Shown here piece by piece: positions 1 through 6,422 of a stretch of 7,419 nucleotides of DNA. The notes beneath the pieces are model-generated. The model was not told where the DNA came from. It searched no databases and was given only the letters and a program-made list of their open reading frames with translations. This DNA is from Thermoplasmata archaeon (lineage in GTDB: Archaea > Thermoplasmatota > Thermoplasmata > Sysuiplasmatales > Sysuiplasmataceae): the NCBI GenBank assembly GCA_021796175.1, contig JAJYOM010000071.1:1-7419 (forward strand). The letters are read 5' to 3'. Each line of letters starts with the position of its first letter. The first letter of the stretch is position 1. Both the position numbers and the translations under genes were made by a program.

Positions 1-824
1 GGTGGGCGGAGACACTCCTGGCGCCCGTCAGTATGGCTCTTCTACGATGGCTGCTCGCAAGCTGCGGACTGCTGGTTCTCTGGCCGTTTATTGGAAAAGC
101 CAGGACAAGATATGAGACCAGGGATACCGCCAGGCTGCTGGTAGTGTCTTTCGCAAATGTGGTCAGCTACCATCTCACACTCTACTATTCGGAGAAGACC
201 ATTTCCGCAGGGCTCGCCGGTCTCCTCGTATCGATCGGTCCTGTCCTGATCGTTGTCCTATCCTGGGCATTGCTGAAGGAGAAGCACGGGAAAGAGATTG
301 TGTTCGCTCTTCTCCTCGCATTCACAGGCGCTGCAATTCTGGCCATCGGAAGCATCGGCAGCGGCGGCTCAGTTGTTGGAATACTGGAGGCAATTGGAAC
401 TGCAGTTTCATACGCTGTTTTCGCCGTGCTGTCAAAGCCGCTTGTCAGCAAATATGGTGCTATTCCGATTGCCATCTGGTCCGGTCTTGTCGGGACAGCC
501 ATGCTCCTCCCTCTGATATCACCTGAATTCTTCGCTCAGGTTCTTCATCTCACTGCGCTTGGGTGGCTGGCAATGCTGTATCTGTCTCTCCTTTCTACAG
601 TTGTCGGCTATATGCTGTTCTATTCGCTGATTGAAAAGGGGAGTGTTTCAAGACTTTCCATCCAGCTCTATTTCATCCCTGTAGTCAGTGTGGTTGGTGG
701 CGCATTGATTCTCGGCGAAGGCATATCCGTCTATACCATTGCAGGAGGAGCAGCAATGCTGTTTGCAATTGCGCTGGCAACAATGAAACGGCCACTCGGC
801 TTCAGTTCGAAGAGAAGCGGATGA
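1..824 (+). CDS. EamA/DMT-family permease, 5'-truncated by the window edge
   Basis: This is an inner-membrane permease of the drug/metabolite transporter superfamily (EamA domains), a group that exports amino acids, metabolites or drugs; the substrate cannot be read from sequence. The reading frame is open from base 3, and the ten codons before the ATG at 33 (WAETLLAPVS) fit the usual family stretch just before the second helix. The true start is therefore probably upstream of the window, with helix 1 missing. From the ATG there are 263 residues against about 290-300 in full-length family members. About nine hydrophobic helices are visible. The second EamA repeat begins near residue 115 of the visible ATG frame (GILEAIGTAVSYAVFAVLSK), and the last helix ends about 12 residues before the C-terminus, followed by a short basic tail (MKRPLGF). 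No SD site precedes the ATG at 33, which also argues against it as the start. The family call is firm; the function is not. Confidence 0.85.
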   Translation, partial: WAETLLAPVSMALLRWLLASCGLLVLWPFIGKARTRYETRDTARLLVVSFANVVSYHLTLYYSEKTISAGLAGLLVSIGPVLIVVLSWALLKEKHGKEIVFALLLAFTGAAILAIGSIGSGGSVVGILEAIGTAVSYAVFAVLSKPLVSKYGAIPIAIWSGLVGTAMLLPLISPEFFAQVLHLTALGWLAMLYLSLLSTVVGYMLFYSLIEKGSVSRLSIQLYFIPVVSVVGGALILGEGISVYTIAGGAAMLFAIALATMKRPLGFSSKRSG

Positions 825-1099
825 TGTGCGTCCCGCCCTCTGCTCATCTCAAGAATCCAGGGCCTGACCAGTGACTTCTTCTGTAATCCATCGAAGATTG
901 ACTCTCATGAATACCCTGCGATGCGCAGCTGTACGCTGTCCGGAACCTGTGTTCTGAAATAAGCATGGATGGATGACAGGTTGTTTTCTGCTGCCTTCCT
1001 TCCATTGAATATGCCATGAACTGCCTTTGCAGACAGAATTAACTCCAGCAGAGATGAAGACGTAGAAGAACATCTGTCCGTACCGGCGGTGTGAATAAG
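825..1099. other. Gap between convergent genes, no gene recognised
   Basis: This 275-bp gap separates the + strand permease from the - strand secreted-protein gene. Both strands were read. The long minus-strand open frame that crosses it (849-1445) overlaps the secreted-protein gene out of frame, and its translation resembles no family I know. Only weak T-rich stretches are present (for example around 981-988), so no terminator is called. Decayed coding sequence is possible but not shown. Confidence 0.5.
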
Positions 1100-1732
1100 T
1101 CACGCAACATTGAAGCTTATGAGCACGAATTGGCCCCATTCGTCGCCGACTGCAAGAGTGTAGGTGCCAGCGCCTAATGCATGCCCGTAGCTGCCCGTCG
1201 GGCCCGCAGACCATAACTGGTAGATGGCGAACTGCATGAGCATTGGAGAGTAAGCAATTCCCGGCTGGTTCGGACCCATGATGGCCATGTCGCTTTGCGG
1301 CAGAAAATTGTAATAGTCTATACGAAACATTGCCGGGCAGGAATAAATGCCCGGCTGGAACCAGTACAGGGGCCTGGCAAATACGATGTTTGCTTTGTTG
1401 TAGCTGCCATAATATATTGCTATTCCAGCCGGAAACTGGGAACATGGACCAGAACTCAAAGAATTAAGCGGCCATTGCTGTTGTGAAGTAACGTTGTCCG
1501 CCAAATGCCTGGTATTGTAGAGCTCAACGTTCAGCCGGATAAATGGATTTCCGGATCTGTTTGAGATATTCCAGTCTGCAGAAAGGACGAGTCCGTTGGT
1601 TCCGGCAGGCGTTGAAACACTGCCGTTCGTTGCGTTTGCGTGTCGCGCAAGAGGTGCCACAATTGCGACGGACGCAACGGCAAGAACAGTCGCTATGACA
1701 ATTGCCACAACGAGAGCGGCGGTATCTCTCAC
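1100..1732 (-). CDS. Secreted or membrane-anchored hypothetical protein with GDEWGQ motif
   Basis: The protein has 210 residues and begins with GTG. An in-frame stop lies six codons upstream, and a TATA-like box about 34 nt upstream makes a very short leader likely. Residues 7-29 form one hydrophobic segment after a short charged start (MRDTA), which is a signal anchor or uncleaved signal peptide. The rest, outside the membrane, is rich in Asn, Ser, Tyr and Gly. It has five N-glycosylation sequons (N33, N36, N55, N58, N80), two cysteines (C97, C132) that could form a disulfide, and a C-terminal block with AGTYTLAVGDEWGQ (GDEWGQ at 196-201) followed by a beta-like tail. From memory, similar secreted hypothetical proteins with this C-terminal pattern occur in Thermoplasmata and ammonia-oxidising archaea; no function is known to me. 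A beta-sandwich cell-surface domain is inferred. It is transcribed alone or with the cation transporter gene 173 bp upstream. Confidence 0.75.
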   Translation of the reverse strand: MRDTAALVVAIVIATVLAVASVAIVAPLARHANATNGSVSTPAGTNGLVLSADWNISNRSGNPFIRLNVELYNTRHLADNVTSQQQWPLNSLSSGPCSQFPAGIAIYYGSYNKANIVFARPLYWFQPGIYSCPAMFRIDYYNFLPQSDMAIMGPNQPGIAYSPMLMQFAIYQLWSAGPTGSYGHALGAGTYTLAVGDEWGQFVLISFNVA

Positions 1733-1761
1733 TTTCCCACGATGTAACTATGCTTTGCACC

Positions 1762-1769
1762 CCTATAAG
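1762..1769 (-). promoter_or_regulatory. Candidate TATA box of the secreted-protein gene
   Basis: On the minus strand this reads CTTATAGG, preceded by the purine-rich AAAAGCC as a possible BRE. Its centre lies about 34 nt upstream of the GTG start at 1732. With the usual archaeal TATA-to-start-site distance, transcription would begin only a few bases before the GTG. Confidence 0.4.
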
Positions 1770-1905
1770 GGCTTTTACAGGCATGGTGCCAGACCAGCGG
1801 AAATGGTCGAAGGGCTTAAGGAAAGAAGGCAGGGATACCACTGCAGTGACAGTTGGGCAATCGTATGGCGGCTCGATTGACTGTTGACAGCCCAAAGGCA
1901 GCCTT

Positions 1906-2661
1906 TCAGTCTCCGGCCAGGTGTTTCGCACTGCTTTCGACAGCCTCCTTCGCTATAAAAGCCAGCATGAATCCCAGTGCTATGTATACTGCCCAGTAGG
2001 AATGCAGCAGGAACTGCAGCGCGAGTCCAGCAAGCAGCACTACGGACATGGCGAGACAGGTGGCAGATTCCAGCGCGTCGATCTTCAATGGAAGACAGTT
2101 TGTATCTTTTCCGATTTTCTTTTTTTCAAGCCAGAAGAAGGGCATAACAGCCACTGCGATAACAGCAACAACCAGGCCCGGGACAGAAGTCTCAGGCTTC
2201 AGACCGGTAAAGTATGAGTAAGACGCCCCAAGTGCAATCACAGGTATGAGTATGAAGAGGAGCAACCGGCTCAGCCGAGATGTCTTTTCTCCGGCATCGT
2301 TGAGTCCTGAGTCATCCTTTCTCAGGTGCAACAGGACGACCACACCCGATATGAGCTCAATCATGCTGTCGCTTCCAAATGCAAGCAATGCGAAATTGGC
2401 TGCAGCGAAGCCTGCGATCATTGTCACGGTTACCTCAACCGTCATCCATATGCTGTTGAAATATTGAACTACAAGTCCGCGACGGATCGCATTGCGTCTC
2501 CAGTCCTTGTGCGAATCGGCGCAACAGCAGTCTACGCAATTACCGCAGACCGAAGGGTTGAGACAGGCTTCGCATGAACTGTCTATACAGCCGCATGCAT
2601 CCGTGATTTCATCATTGCGAACGCCATTCCTGGCGCTTTTTACAGCCACACTGTCCTGCAT
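1906..2661 (-). CDS. CDF-like cation transporter with cysteine-rich N-terminus, no C-terminal domain
   Basis: This is a probable metal-cation exporter (251 residues) of the cation diffusion facilitator superfamily. Six helices fit roughly 63-85, 87-113, 131-152, 160-179, 195-217 and 220-240. The helix-2 pattern GSDSMIELISG (D98, E102) matches the CDF helix-2 metal-site region. Helix 5 has D195-A-L-E198-S-A-T-C202 where classical CDF proteins have HxxxD or DxxxD, so the canonical site is altered. The overall pattern, including stopping right after helix 6 without the roughly 80-residue cytoplasmic domain, resembles the short 'cation transporter' group related to TMEM163, as I remember it. Odd feature: the N-terminal 60 residues are hydrophilic and hold C23, C25, C30, C33, C39, C42, C45, C46 and C47, including several CxxC pairs. 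The ATG at 2661 is chosen because a TATA-like box lies about 35 nt upstream; no SD site is seen. Superfamily likely, metal unknown. Confidence 0.75.
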   Translation of the reverse strand: MQDSVAVKSARNGVRNDEITDACGCIDSSCEACLNPSVCGNCVDCCCADSHKDWRRNAIRRGLVVQYFNSIWMTVEVTVTMIAGFAAANFALLAFGSDSMIELISGVVVLLHLRKDDSGLNDAGEKTSRLSRLLLFILIPVIALGASYSYFTGLKPETSVPGLVVAVIAVAVMPFFWLEKKKIGKDTNCLPLKIDALESATCLAMSVVLLAGLALQFLLHSYWAVYIALGFMLAFIAKEAVESSAKHLAGD

Positions 2662-2691
2662 TTGAATTTCGAGTTGTCACACTTTCTATTT

Positions 2692-2700
2692 CATATTTTT
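2692..2700 (-). promoter_or_regulatory. Candidate TATA box of the cation transporter gene
   Basis: The minus strand reads AAAAATATG, the most A/T-rich stretch upstream of the gene, centred about 35 nt before the ATG at 2661. This implies a leader of only about 8 nt. A second A/T-rich block (GAAATAG) follows directly, so the exact box is uncertain. Confidence 0.4.
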
Positions 2701-2796
2701 GGTGTGCCGGCTCCCGGTATTCAGGCACTCGGCTGTCTCGTATTTCCGCTCCTGCACCTTTTGTTGAATACAATTGTTGCCCACACAGGCTCGAAT

Positions 2797-2801
2797 AAAA
2801 A
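2797..2801 (-). terminator. Weak T-tract downstream of the methyltransferase gene
   Basis: The minus strand reads GTTTTTATTC about 73 nt after the methyltransferase stop. Archaeal termination can use T-runs without a hairpin, so this is a plausible 3' end, but the run is only five T's and no stem precedes it. Confidence 0.2.
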
Positions 2802-2873
2802 CAGAGGAAATGGTTTTCGGACTTAAACGCAAGTCAATAATGGCTCAACATCATCCGATTTCAATTATCATTT

Positions 2874-3701
2874 TCAACCGGATGGTTTGCGGGCTTTGAT
2901 TGAGAACGACAGTGGAATCCTCGGCCCGGTTTCAGGCATTGCCCAGTATCCGTTTCTGAGTCTGCGCATGAATGGAAGGTGTTTGTGGGGCATGACTTCA
3001 TGCTCCGAAAAATCTTCAATCACCAGCCCGGACCTGATTATTCCCCGAATTACATCCTGCAGCGACTCCTGCCATTGATGTCTTGGGAATGTCACATTTC
3101 CTTTGTAATCGGTTGCATAGGAGCCCGACTCAGGCACCAGTTTCACCTTCTCATGGAAGTACGAACCAGCTGGTTTCATACCCTTCACAGTCCTGGAATC
3201 ATCAAACAGATGGACAAGCGGATGGATATCCAGGAGGTAGAGAAAACCGCCTTTCTGTAAACAGCCAGCTGCAGCTCTCGCCCACTTCTCCATGTCAGGC
3301 AGCCAGGCAATGACTCCCCAGGAACTGAATACGATATCAAACTTCCCTTTGAGTGATTCCGGCAGATGGTATACATCAGCAGGGACAAACCTGGCGGAGA
3401 GTCCGGTTCTGGCTGCAAGGTCGCGGGCAGCCCTGATTGCCTCTGTAGAAAAATCAACGCCTGTTACATTTGCCCCTTTTCTTGCCCACGAAAGTGTGTC
3501 TATGCCGATATGACACTGGAGATGAAGAAGACTGCATCCCCTGACTGGACCGACTTCCCTCTGCTCAATGCTTCCAAGTGCTGTGCCTCCATTAAGGAAT
3601 CTTTCGACGCCATAGAATTCCGACTTTAGGTGAAGCGGGACAAGCGCATCCCAGTCCTTTCTGTTTTCCTCAAGCTCTCTCACAGCGATTCTTTTGGTCA
3701 T
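2874..3701 (-). CDS. Class I SAM-dependent methyltransferase ('LHLQCH' type)
   Basis: This is a cytoplasmic methyltransferase with the Rossmann-like SAM fold (275 residues); the acceptor is unknown. Motif I is LLHLQCHIGID (58-68), a variant of the usual DxGxGxG loop seen in a defined subgroup of methyltransferases with 'LHLQCHxGxDTLS'. The ribose-binding acidic residue is D83 in VTGVDFS. The motif around D109 (PADVYHLP) fits the adenine-contact region. KFDIVFSSWGVIAWLPD (120-136) fits motif IV, and GGFLYLLDIHPLVH the following strand and loop. The C-terminal third (from about residue 165) holds the probable acceptor-binding part. The open frame extends eight codons upstream to a TTG at 3725, but the ATG at 3701 is preferred: a TATA-like box at 3728-3735 would place the transcription start downstream of that TTG. 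The gene is divergent from the ECF operon; nothing shows a functional link. Confidence 0.85.
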   Translation of the reverse strand: MTKRIAVRELEENRKDWDALVPLHLKSEFYGVERFLNGGTALGSIEQREVGPVRGCSLLHLQCHIGIDTLSWARKGANVTGVDFSTEAIRAARDLAARTGLSARFVPADVYHLPESLKGKFDIVFSSWGVIAWLPDMEKWARAAAGCLQKGGFLYLLDIHPLVHLFDDSRTVKGMKPAGSYFHEKVKLVPESGSYATDYKGNVTFPRHQWQESLQDVIRGIIRSGLVIEDFSEHEVMPHKHLPFMRRLRNGYWAMPETGPRIPLSFSIKARKPSG

Positions 3702-3727
3702 TGTTGGCCTGGAGTGCTTACACAAAA

Positions 3728-3735
3728 CAAATACT
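3728..3735 (-). promoter_or_regulatory. Candidate TATA box of the methyltransferase gene
   Basis: The minus strand reads AGTATTTG about 30 nt before the ATG at 3701. It leaves a leader of about 3-5 nt and helps decide the start codon. The match to an archaeal TATA box is moderate. Confidence 0.35.
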
Positions 3736-3761
3736 CTCTTTCCGAAAACTCGTATGGAAGG

Positions 3762-3776
3762 AGCGCGTATGGCGCT
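3762..3776. repeat. Short inverted repeat AGCGC-5-GCGCT
   Basis: A perfect 5-bp inverted repeat (AGCGC, GCGCT) is separated by GTATG. It lies about 60 bp upstream of the methyltransferase start and about 120 bp upstream of the ECF operon. It could be a half-site pair for a repressor; a pair this short may also be chance. Confidence 0.3.
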
Positions 3777-3818
3777 GATTCACCCCTGTCTCTACGTAAA
3801 CAACATGTGGGTCTTTAC

Positions 3819-3848
3819 TCTATGTCCATGGACAAATTCTATGTTCAT
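3819..3848 (+). repeat. Imperfect direct repeat TCTATGTYCAT, two copies
   Basis: TCTATGTCCAT (3819-3829) recurs as TCTATGTTCAT (3838-3848), with 10 of 11 bases identical and a start-to-start spacing of 19 bp, close to two helical turns. Both copies lie just upstream of the candidate TATA box at 3852-3860. This arrangement suits a DNA-binding regulator of the ECF operon; binding is inferred. Confidence 0.45.
3823..3834. promoter_or_regulatory. Perfect 12-bp palindrome, candidate operator
   Basis: TGTCCATGGACA is its own reverse complement over 12 bases. It overlaps the first copy of the direct repeat and sits about 20 bp upstream of the ECF candidate TATA box, where a dimeric regulator could act on the operon or on both divergent genes. 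No known regulator motif is recognised. Confidence 0.4.
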
Positions 3849-3851
3849 CAG

Positions 3852-3860
3852 CCTATTATC
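3852..3860 (+). promoter_or_regulatory. Candidate TATA box of the ECF operon
   Basis: CCTATTATC lies about 38 nt upstream of the S-component ATG. A transcription start about 25-27 nt downstream would fall near 3881-3884, just at or before the SD site at 3883-3888, giving a leader of about 12-14 nt and leaving no room for a riboswitch if this promoter is the one used. Confidence 0.4.
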
Positions 3861-3882
3861 CAGCCGATCCTGTTTCCTGCTC

Positions 3883-3888
3883 AGGTGA
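3883..3888 (+). promoter_or_regulatory. Ribosome binding site of the S-component gene
   Basis: AGGTGA sits 6 nt before the ATG at 3895 and is complementary to the 3' end of archaeal 16S rRNA. It fixes the start. The same CTCAGGTG context recurs before the T-component gene. Confidence 0.6.
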
Positions 3889-3894
3889 AGAGTA

Positions 3895-4725
3895 ATGGGA
3901 TTTAATGGAATTGGCGGTTTCTTGAATTCGCCTGGCCAGATACCCTGGGAGTTTGTGGTGCTCTACTTCGCCGTTGCACTTGGAATTGCGTTCGTCCTGG
4001 GAAGAAAAACAGGCGGAGTAAAGATGTTCACAACTGTGGACCTGGTGTACATCGGAATAGGTTCTGCGTTCGCAGTTGTCTGGGAATTCTATATCAGTGG
4101 TTTCATAGGGAGGGTCCTTCCAAACACACCATTCGTGGACATAGGTTTCTGGGGAAGGATATTCACCCTCTTCATAATCGCCGCCCTGGTGAGAAAAGTT
4201 GGCGCCGGCATGTCGACCCTCTTCATATTTAACCTCCTCAGCGACATAATCAGCTACGGTTTTTCCGGTGAACCGATTTACACAATATATGAAATGTTCA
4301 CATACGGCCTGCTGATAGATGTATTCATAGCAGCAACCGGCGGCAACATATTCGGTGTCCTCGGCAGCCTTCGAGCGTCCAGAGGGGGAAAAGTAAAGGC
4401 AGTCATGGGCGGGTCAGGGGAATCTGTCAACACATCCCCGGGCGGATACCGGGGAAATGCCGCCCCTGATTTCAGGAAGAACATTACCTCCTTCCTTTTC
4501 TCTACAAACTTCAAGACGATAGCGGAAGGCGCAGTACTGGGTGCTCTGCTTGCTTTCCCGGACGCTCTCCTGTACAGGGCGTTCTTCAGTCCGCTGCTGT
4601 ATGGGGGTGTCGTGAGCTGGGCCAAGGTCGCATTCAATCTTGAAACAGCTCTTCCCGGGAATATAATAATCGGTGCCCTCGCCGCTCTCGCGGCAGTGAG
4701 AATAGTAAAGGCAGTCGGCCAGTGA
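3895..4725 (+). CDS. ECF importer substrate-binding S component, YkoE-like
   Basis: This membrane protein (276 residues) should bind the substrate of the ECF importer encoded by this operon. Helices fit about 18-36, 48-68, 84-99, 104-122, 133-150, 209-228 and 251-272. The block 'SAFAVVWEFY ... FWGRIFTLFIIAALVRKVGAG' (57-105) resembles the conserved core of the YkoE family (thiamine/hydroxymethylpyrimidine), by recollection rather than alignment. G56 and A60 make a small-xxx-small pair in the helix expected to contact the T component. Two oddities: a helix before the usual first one, and a hydrophilic Gly/Ser/Arg-rich stretch at about 158-198 between helices. YkoE proteins are about 200 residues, so this one is long. 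The start is set by AGGTGA 6 nt upstream. It is the first gene of the operon, 36 bp before the ATPase gene. The S-component role is well supported by context; the substrate is only inferred. Confidence 0.75.
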   Translation: MGFNGIGGFLNSPGQIPWEFVVLYFAVALGIAFVLGRKTGGVKMFTTVDLVYIGIGSAFAVVWEFYISGFIGRVLPNTPFVDIGFWGRIFTLFIIAALVRKVGAGMSTLFIFNLLSDIISYGFSGEPIYTIYEMFTYGLLIDVFIAATGGNIFGVLGSLRASRGGKVKAVMGGSGESVNTSPGGYRGNAAPDFRKNITSFLFSTNFKTIAEGAVLGALLAFPDALLYRAFFSPLLYGGVVSWAKVAFNLETALPGNIIIGALAALAAVRIVKAVGQ

Positions 4726-4746
4726 GGTGCATGCTTTCGCTTTTCA

Positions 4747-4752
4747 GGGAGG
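4747..4752 (+). promoter_or_regulatory. Ribosome binding site of the ATPase gene
   Basis: GGGAGG lies 9 nt before the ATG at 4762. An earlier ATG at 4757 is in another frame that ends after a short stretch, so 4762 is the start. Confidence 0.5.
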
Positions 4753-4761
4753 CAGGATGCA

Positions 4762-6420
4762 ATGCAGGAGACATTCAGACAGAGATGCTCGTCAGTGGAA
4801 GTGCCATCCGCCTTCCATCAGACTGACAGCGCGGCGAAAGATGCTGTATCCATTACAAACCTCTCCTTTGCCTATACCGGCGCTGAAGAACCGTCAATTG
4901 AAGTCGGCGAATTTCGAGTCGGCAGGGGTGAGATAATACTGGTCACCGGCAGATCCGGTTCCGGCAAGTCCACTCTGTCCAACTGCATCAACGGCGTCAT
5001 ACCACATATGCTCCACGGATCGCTAGAGGGAAAAGTGCTCACCTGTGGACTGGACACAGTCCAGACACCCCTTCCAAACATGTCCTGGCACATAGGGACT
5101 CTACTGCAGGATCCGGATTCTCAGTTGCTGAACTACACGGTGGAAGAGGAAGTCGCCTTTGGGCCGGAGAACCTGTGCCTTCCAACTGATGAAATCAGGC
5201 AACGGGTCTTTGAAGCACTTCAGATCACTGGAATGACACATCATACAGACAGGGAGACTTACACCCTGTCCGGAGGAGAGAAGCAGCGCCTGATACTGGC
5301 ATCAATACTGGCAATGAATCCACCGCTGCTTATTCTCGATGAACCGACTTCCAATATAGATCCCGAGGGAACAGAGAGCATATTCGGCATACTCAGATCC
5401 CTCTCACGCAAGAAGACAATTCTCATTGTGGAACACAAGGTGGAGCGCGTACTGCCATTCATAGACAGGCTGATACTCGTTGAAGGAGGCAGGATTCGGA
5501 TGGACATAGGCAAGAGCGAGATTCTTCACCATCTCGATGAACTCACGTCTGCGGGAGTCGAGGTGCCCGAACATTACCAGATAGCCAGGAAACTAGATCT
5601 CGACAGCACTGATATGGAAACGGTTAGGAAGCATGCCAGGAAAAGTGGCTACACCCTGAGGTCGCCGGAGCGGACGACCGGTGGAAATATCGTCCTGGAG
5701 GCGAAATCCTGTGTAAGAGCCGGGAGTTCAGTGATTGTTGACACCGATATGACAATAAGGGAAGGTGAGGTTCTGGCTGTCACCGGTAGAAACGGTGCCG
5801 GAAAATCCACACTCCTGAACTCATTATGTGGAATGCTTGACAGCAAGCTGAAATCTGATATAAGTCTAAAAGTCATGGGAAGGGACCTGAGTCATGCGAC
5901 GGTGCAGGAAATTGGCAAGAACGTCGCTTATATCCCTCAGTCTTTTGACATTGTCCTGGTCAACAGCACTGTTGAGGATGAAATCTCGTATTCGCTGAGA
6001 AAGAGGAACAGAGCGGATCGAGAAAGGCTCAGGCCAAAGGTGGACGAGTACATTTCAATGTTCTCTCTGGAGGAACTGAGGAAATGCGATCCGCTTACGC
6101 TCAGCTTCGGACAAAGGAGGAGAGTGGTTATTGCCTCGGTGCTGGCATCAGGCGCAAGGATCATATTGATGGATGAGCCAACATCCGGCCAGGACTTCCA
6201 CAACAGGGAAATGCTTGGCCGGGAGATGTTCGTGCTGAAATCATCCGGGTTGTCTTTTGCTGTTGTCACACATGACACCAGATTCGTCTACAGGCACGCG
6301 GACAGGATGATTGTAATGGAAGAGGGAAAGAAAACGCTCGAAGGTACACCGGAGGAATGCTTCCGGACGAGCTCGAGATACGGCATAGTGCCACCTTCTG
6401 ATTTCTTTCTCAGGTGCTGA
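4762..6420 (+). CDS. ECF importer fused double ATPase (two ABC domains), YkoD-like
   Basis: This cytoplasmic protein (552 residues) hydrolyses ATP to drive the ECF importer; both ATPase halves are in one chain, as in YkoD. Half 1: Walker A GRSGSGKST (63-71), Q-loop Q116, signature LSGGE (169-173), Walker B LLILDEP (189-195) with catalytic E194, switch H225. Half 2: Walker A GRNGAGKST (342-350), Q-loop in YIPQ, signature LSFGQ (447-451), Walker B IILMDEP with D471/E472, switch H504. The second signature has Phe for the middle Gly, a variant I recall from ECF-type double ATPases; all catalytic residues are present in both halves. A 28-residue N-terminal extension of no recognised type precedes the first ABC domain. 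A linker of about 80 residues joins the halves. The gene ends 2 nt before the T-component ATG, so translation is probably coupled. It cannot be a multidrug ABC exporter, as it has no membrane segment. Confidence 0.92.
   Translation: MQETFRQRCSSVEVPSAFHQTDSAAKDAVSITNLSFAYTGAEEPSIEVGEFRVGRGEIILVTGRSGSGKSTLSNCINGVIPHMLHGSLEGKVLTCGLDTVQTPLPNMSWHIGTLLQDPDSQLLNYTVEEEVAFGPENLCLPTDEIRQRVFEALQITGMTHHTDRETYTLSGGEKQRLILASILAMNPPLLILDEPTSNIDPEGTESIFGILRSLSRKKTILIVEHKVERVLPFIDRLILVEGGRIRMDIGKSEILHHLDELTSAGVEVPEHYQIARKLDLDSTDMETVRKHARKSGYTLRSPERTTGGNIVLEAKSCVRAGSSVIVDTDMTIREGEVLAVTGRNGAGKSTLLNSLCGMLDSKLKSDISLKVMGRDLSHATVQEIGKNVAYIPQSFDIVLVNSTVEDEISYSLRKRNRADRERLRPKVDEYISMFSLEELRKCDPLTLSFGQRRRVVIASVLASGARIILMDEPTSGQDFHNREMLGREMFVLKSSGLSFAVVTHDTRFVYRHADRMIVMEEGKKTLEGTPEECFRTSSRYGIVPPSDFFLRC
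6412..6416 (+). promoter_or_regulatory. Ribosome binding site of the T-component gene
   Basis: AGGTG lies inside the last codons of the ATPase gene, 6 nt before the ATG at 6423. It favours that ATG over the in-frame GTG at 6414, which is part of the site itself. Confidence 0.6.
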
Positions 6421-6422
6421 TA

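Noticed and set aside
849..1445. 198-codon minus-strand open frame
   Set aside because: It overlaps the secreted-protein gene in another frame, has low-complexity Cys/Arg/His-rich composition and no recognisable domain or promoter of its own.
1894..1906. AAAGGC-A-GCCTTT inverted repeat at the end of the cation transporter gene, as a terminator hairpin
   Set aside because: The spacer is a single base, so the usable stem would be only about four base pairs, and no T-run follows on the minus strand.
1524..1931. 135-codon minus-strand open frame across the gap between the secreted protein and the cation transporter
   Set aside because: It overlaps both genes out of frame and its translation has no family resemblance; the TATA-like box of the secreted-protein gene lies inside it.
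3796..3818. GTAAA ... TTTAC inverted repeat around ACATGT
   Set aside because: The arms are only five bases with a 13-base spacer, and the inner ACATGT is off-centre, so it is not a coherent dyad.
3840..3888. Minus-strand stretch resembling the 3' part of a TPP riboswitch (GGATCGGCTGGATAATAGG)
   Set aside because: It has a CTGGATAAT run like the THI element, but the expected pairing CCAG after it is absent, no CTGAGA block is found at the right place upstream, and it is on the strand facing away from the ECF operon.
4278..4637. 119-codon minus-strand open frame inside the S-component gene
   Set aside because: It is antisense to a gene with clear membrane-helix pattern, SD site and operon context, and its own translation matches nothing known.
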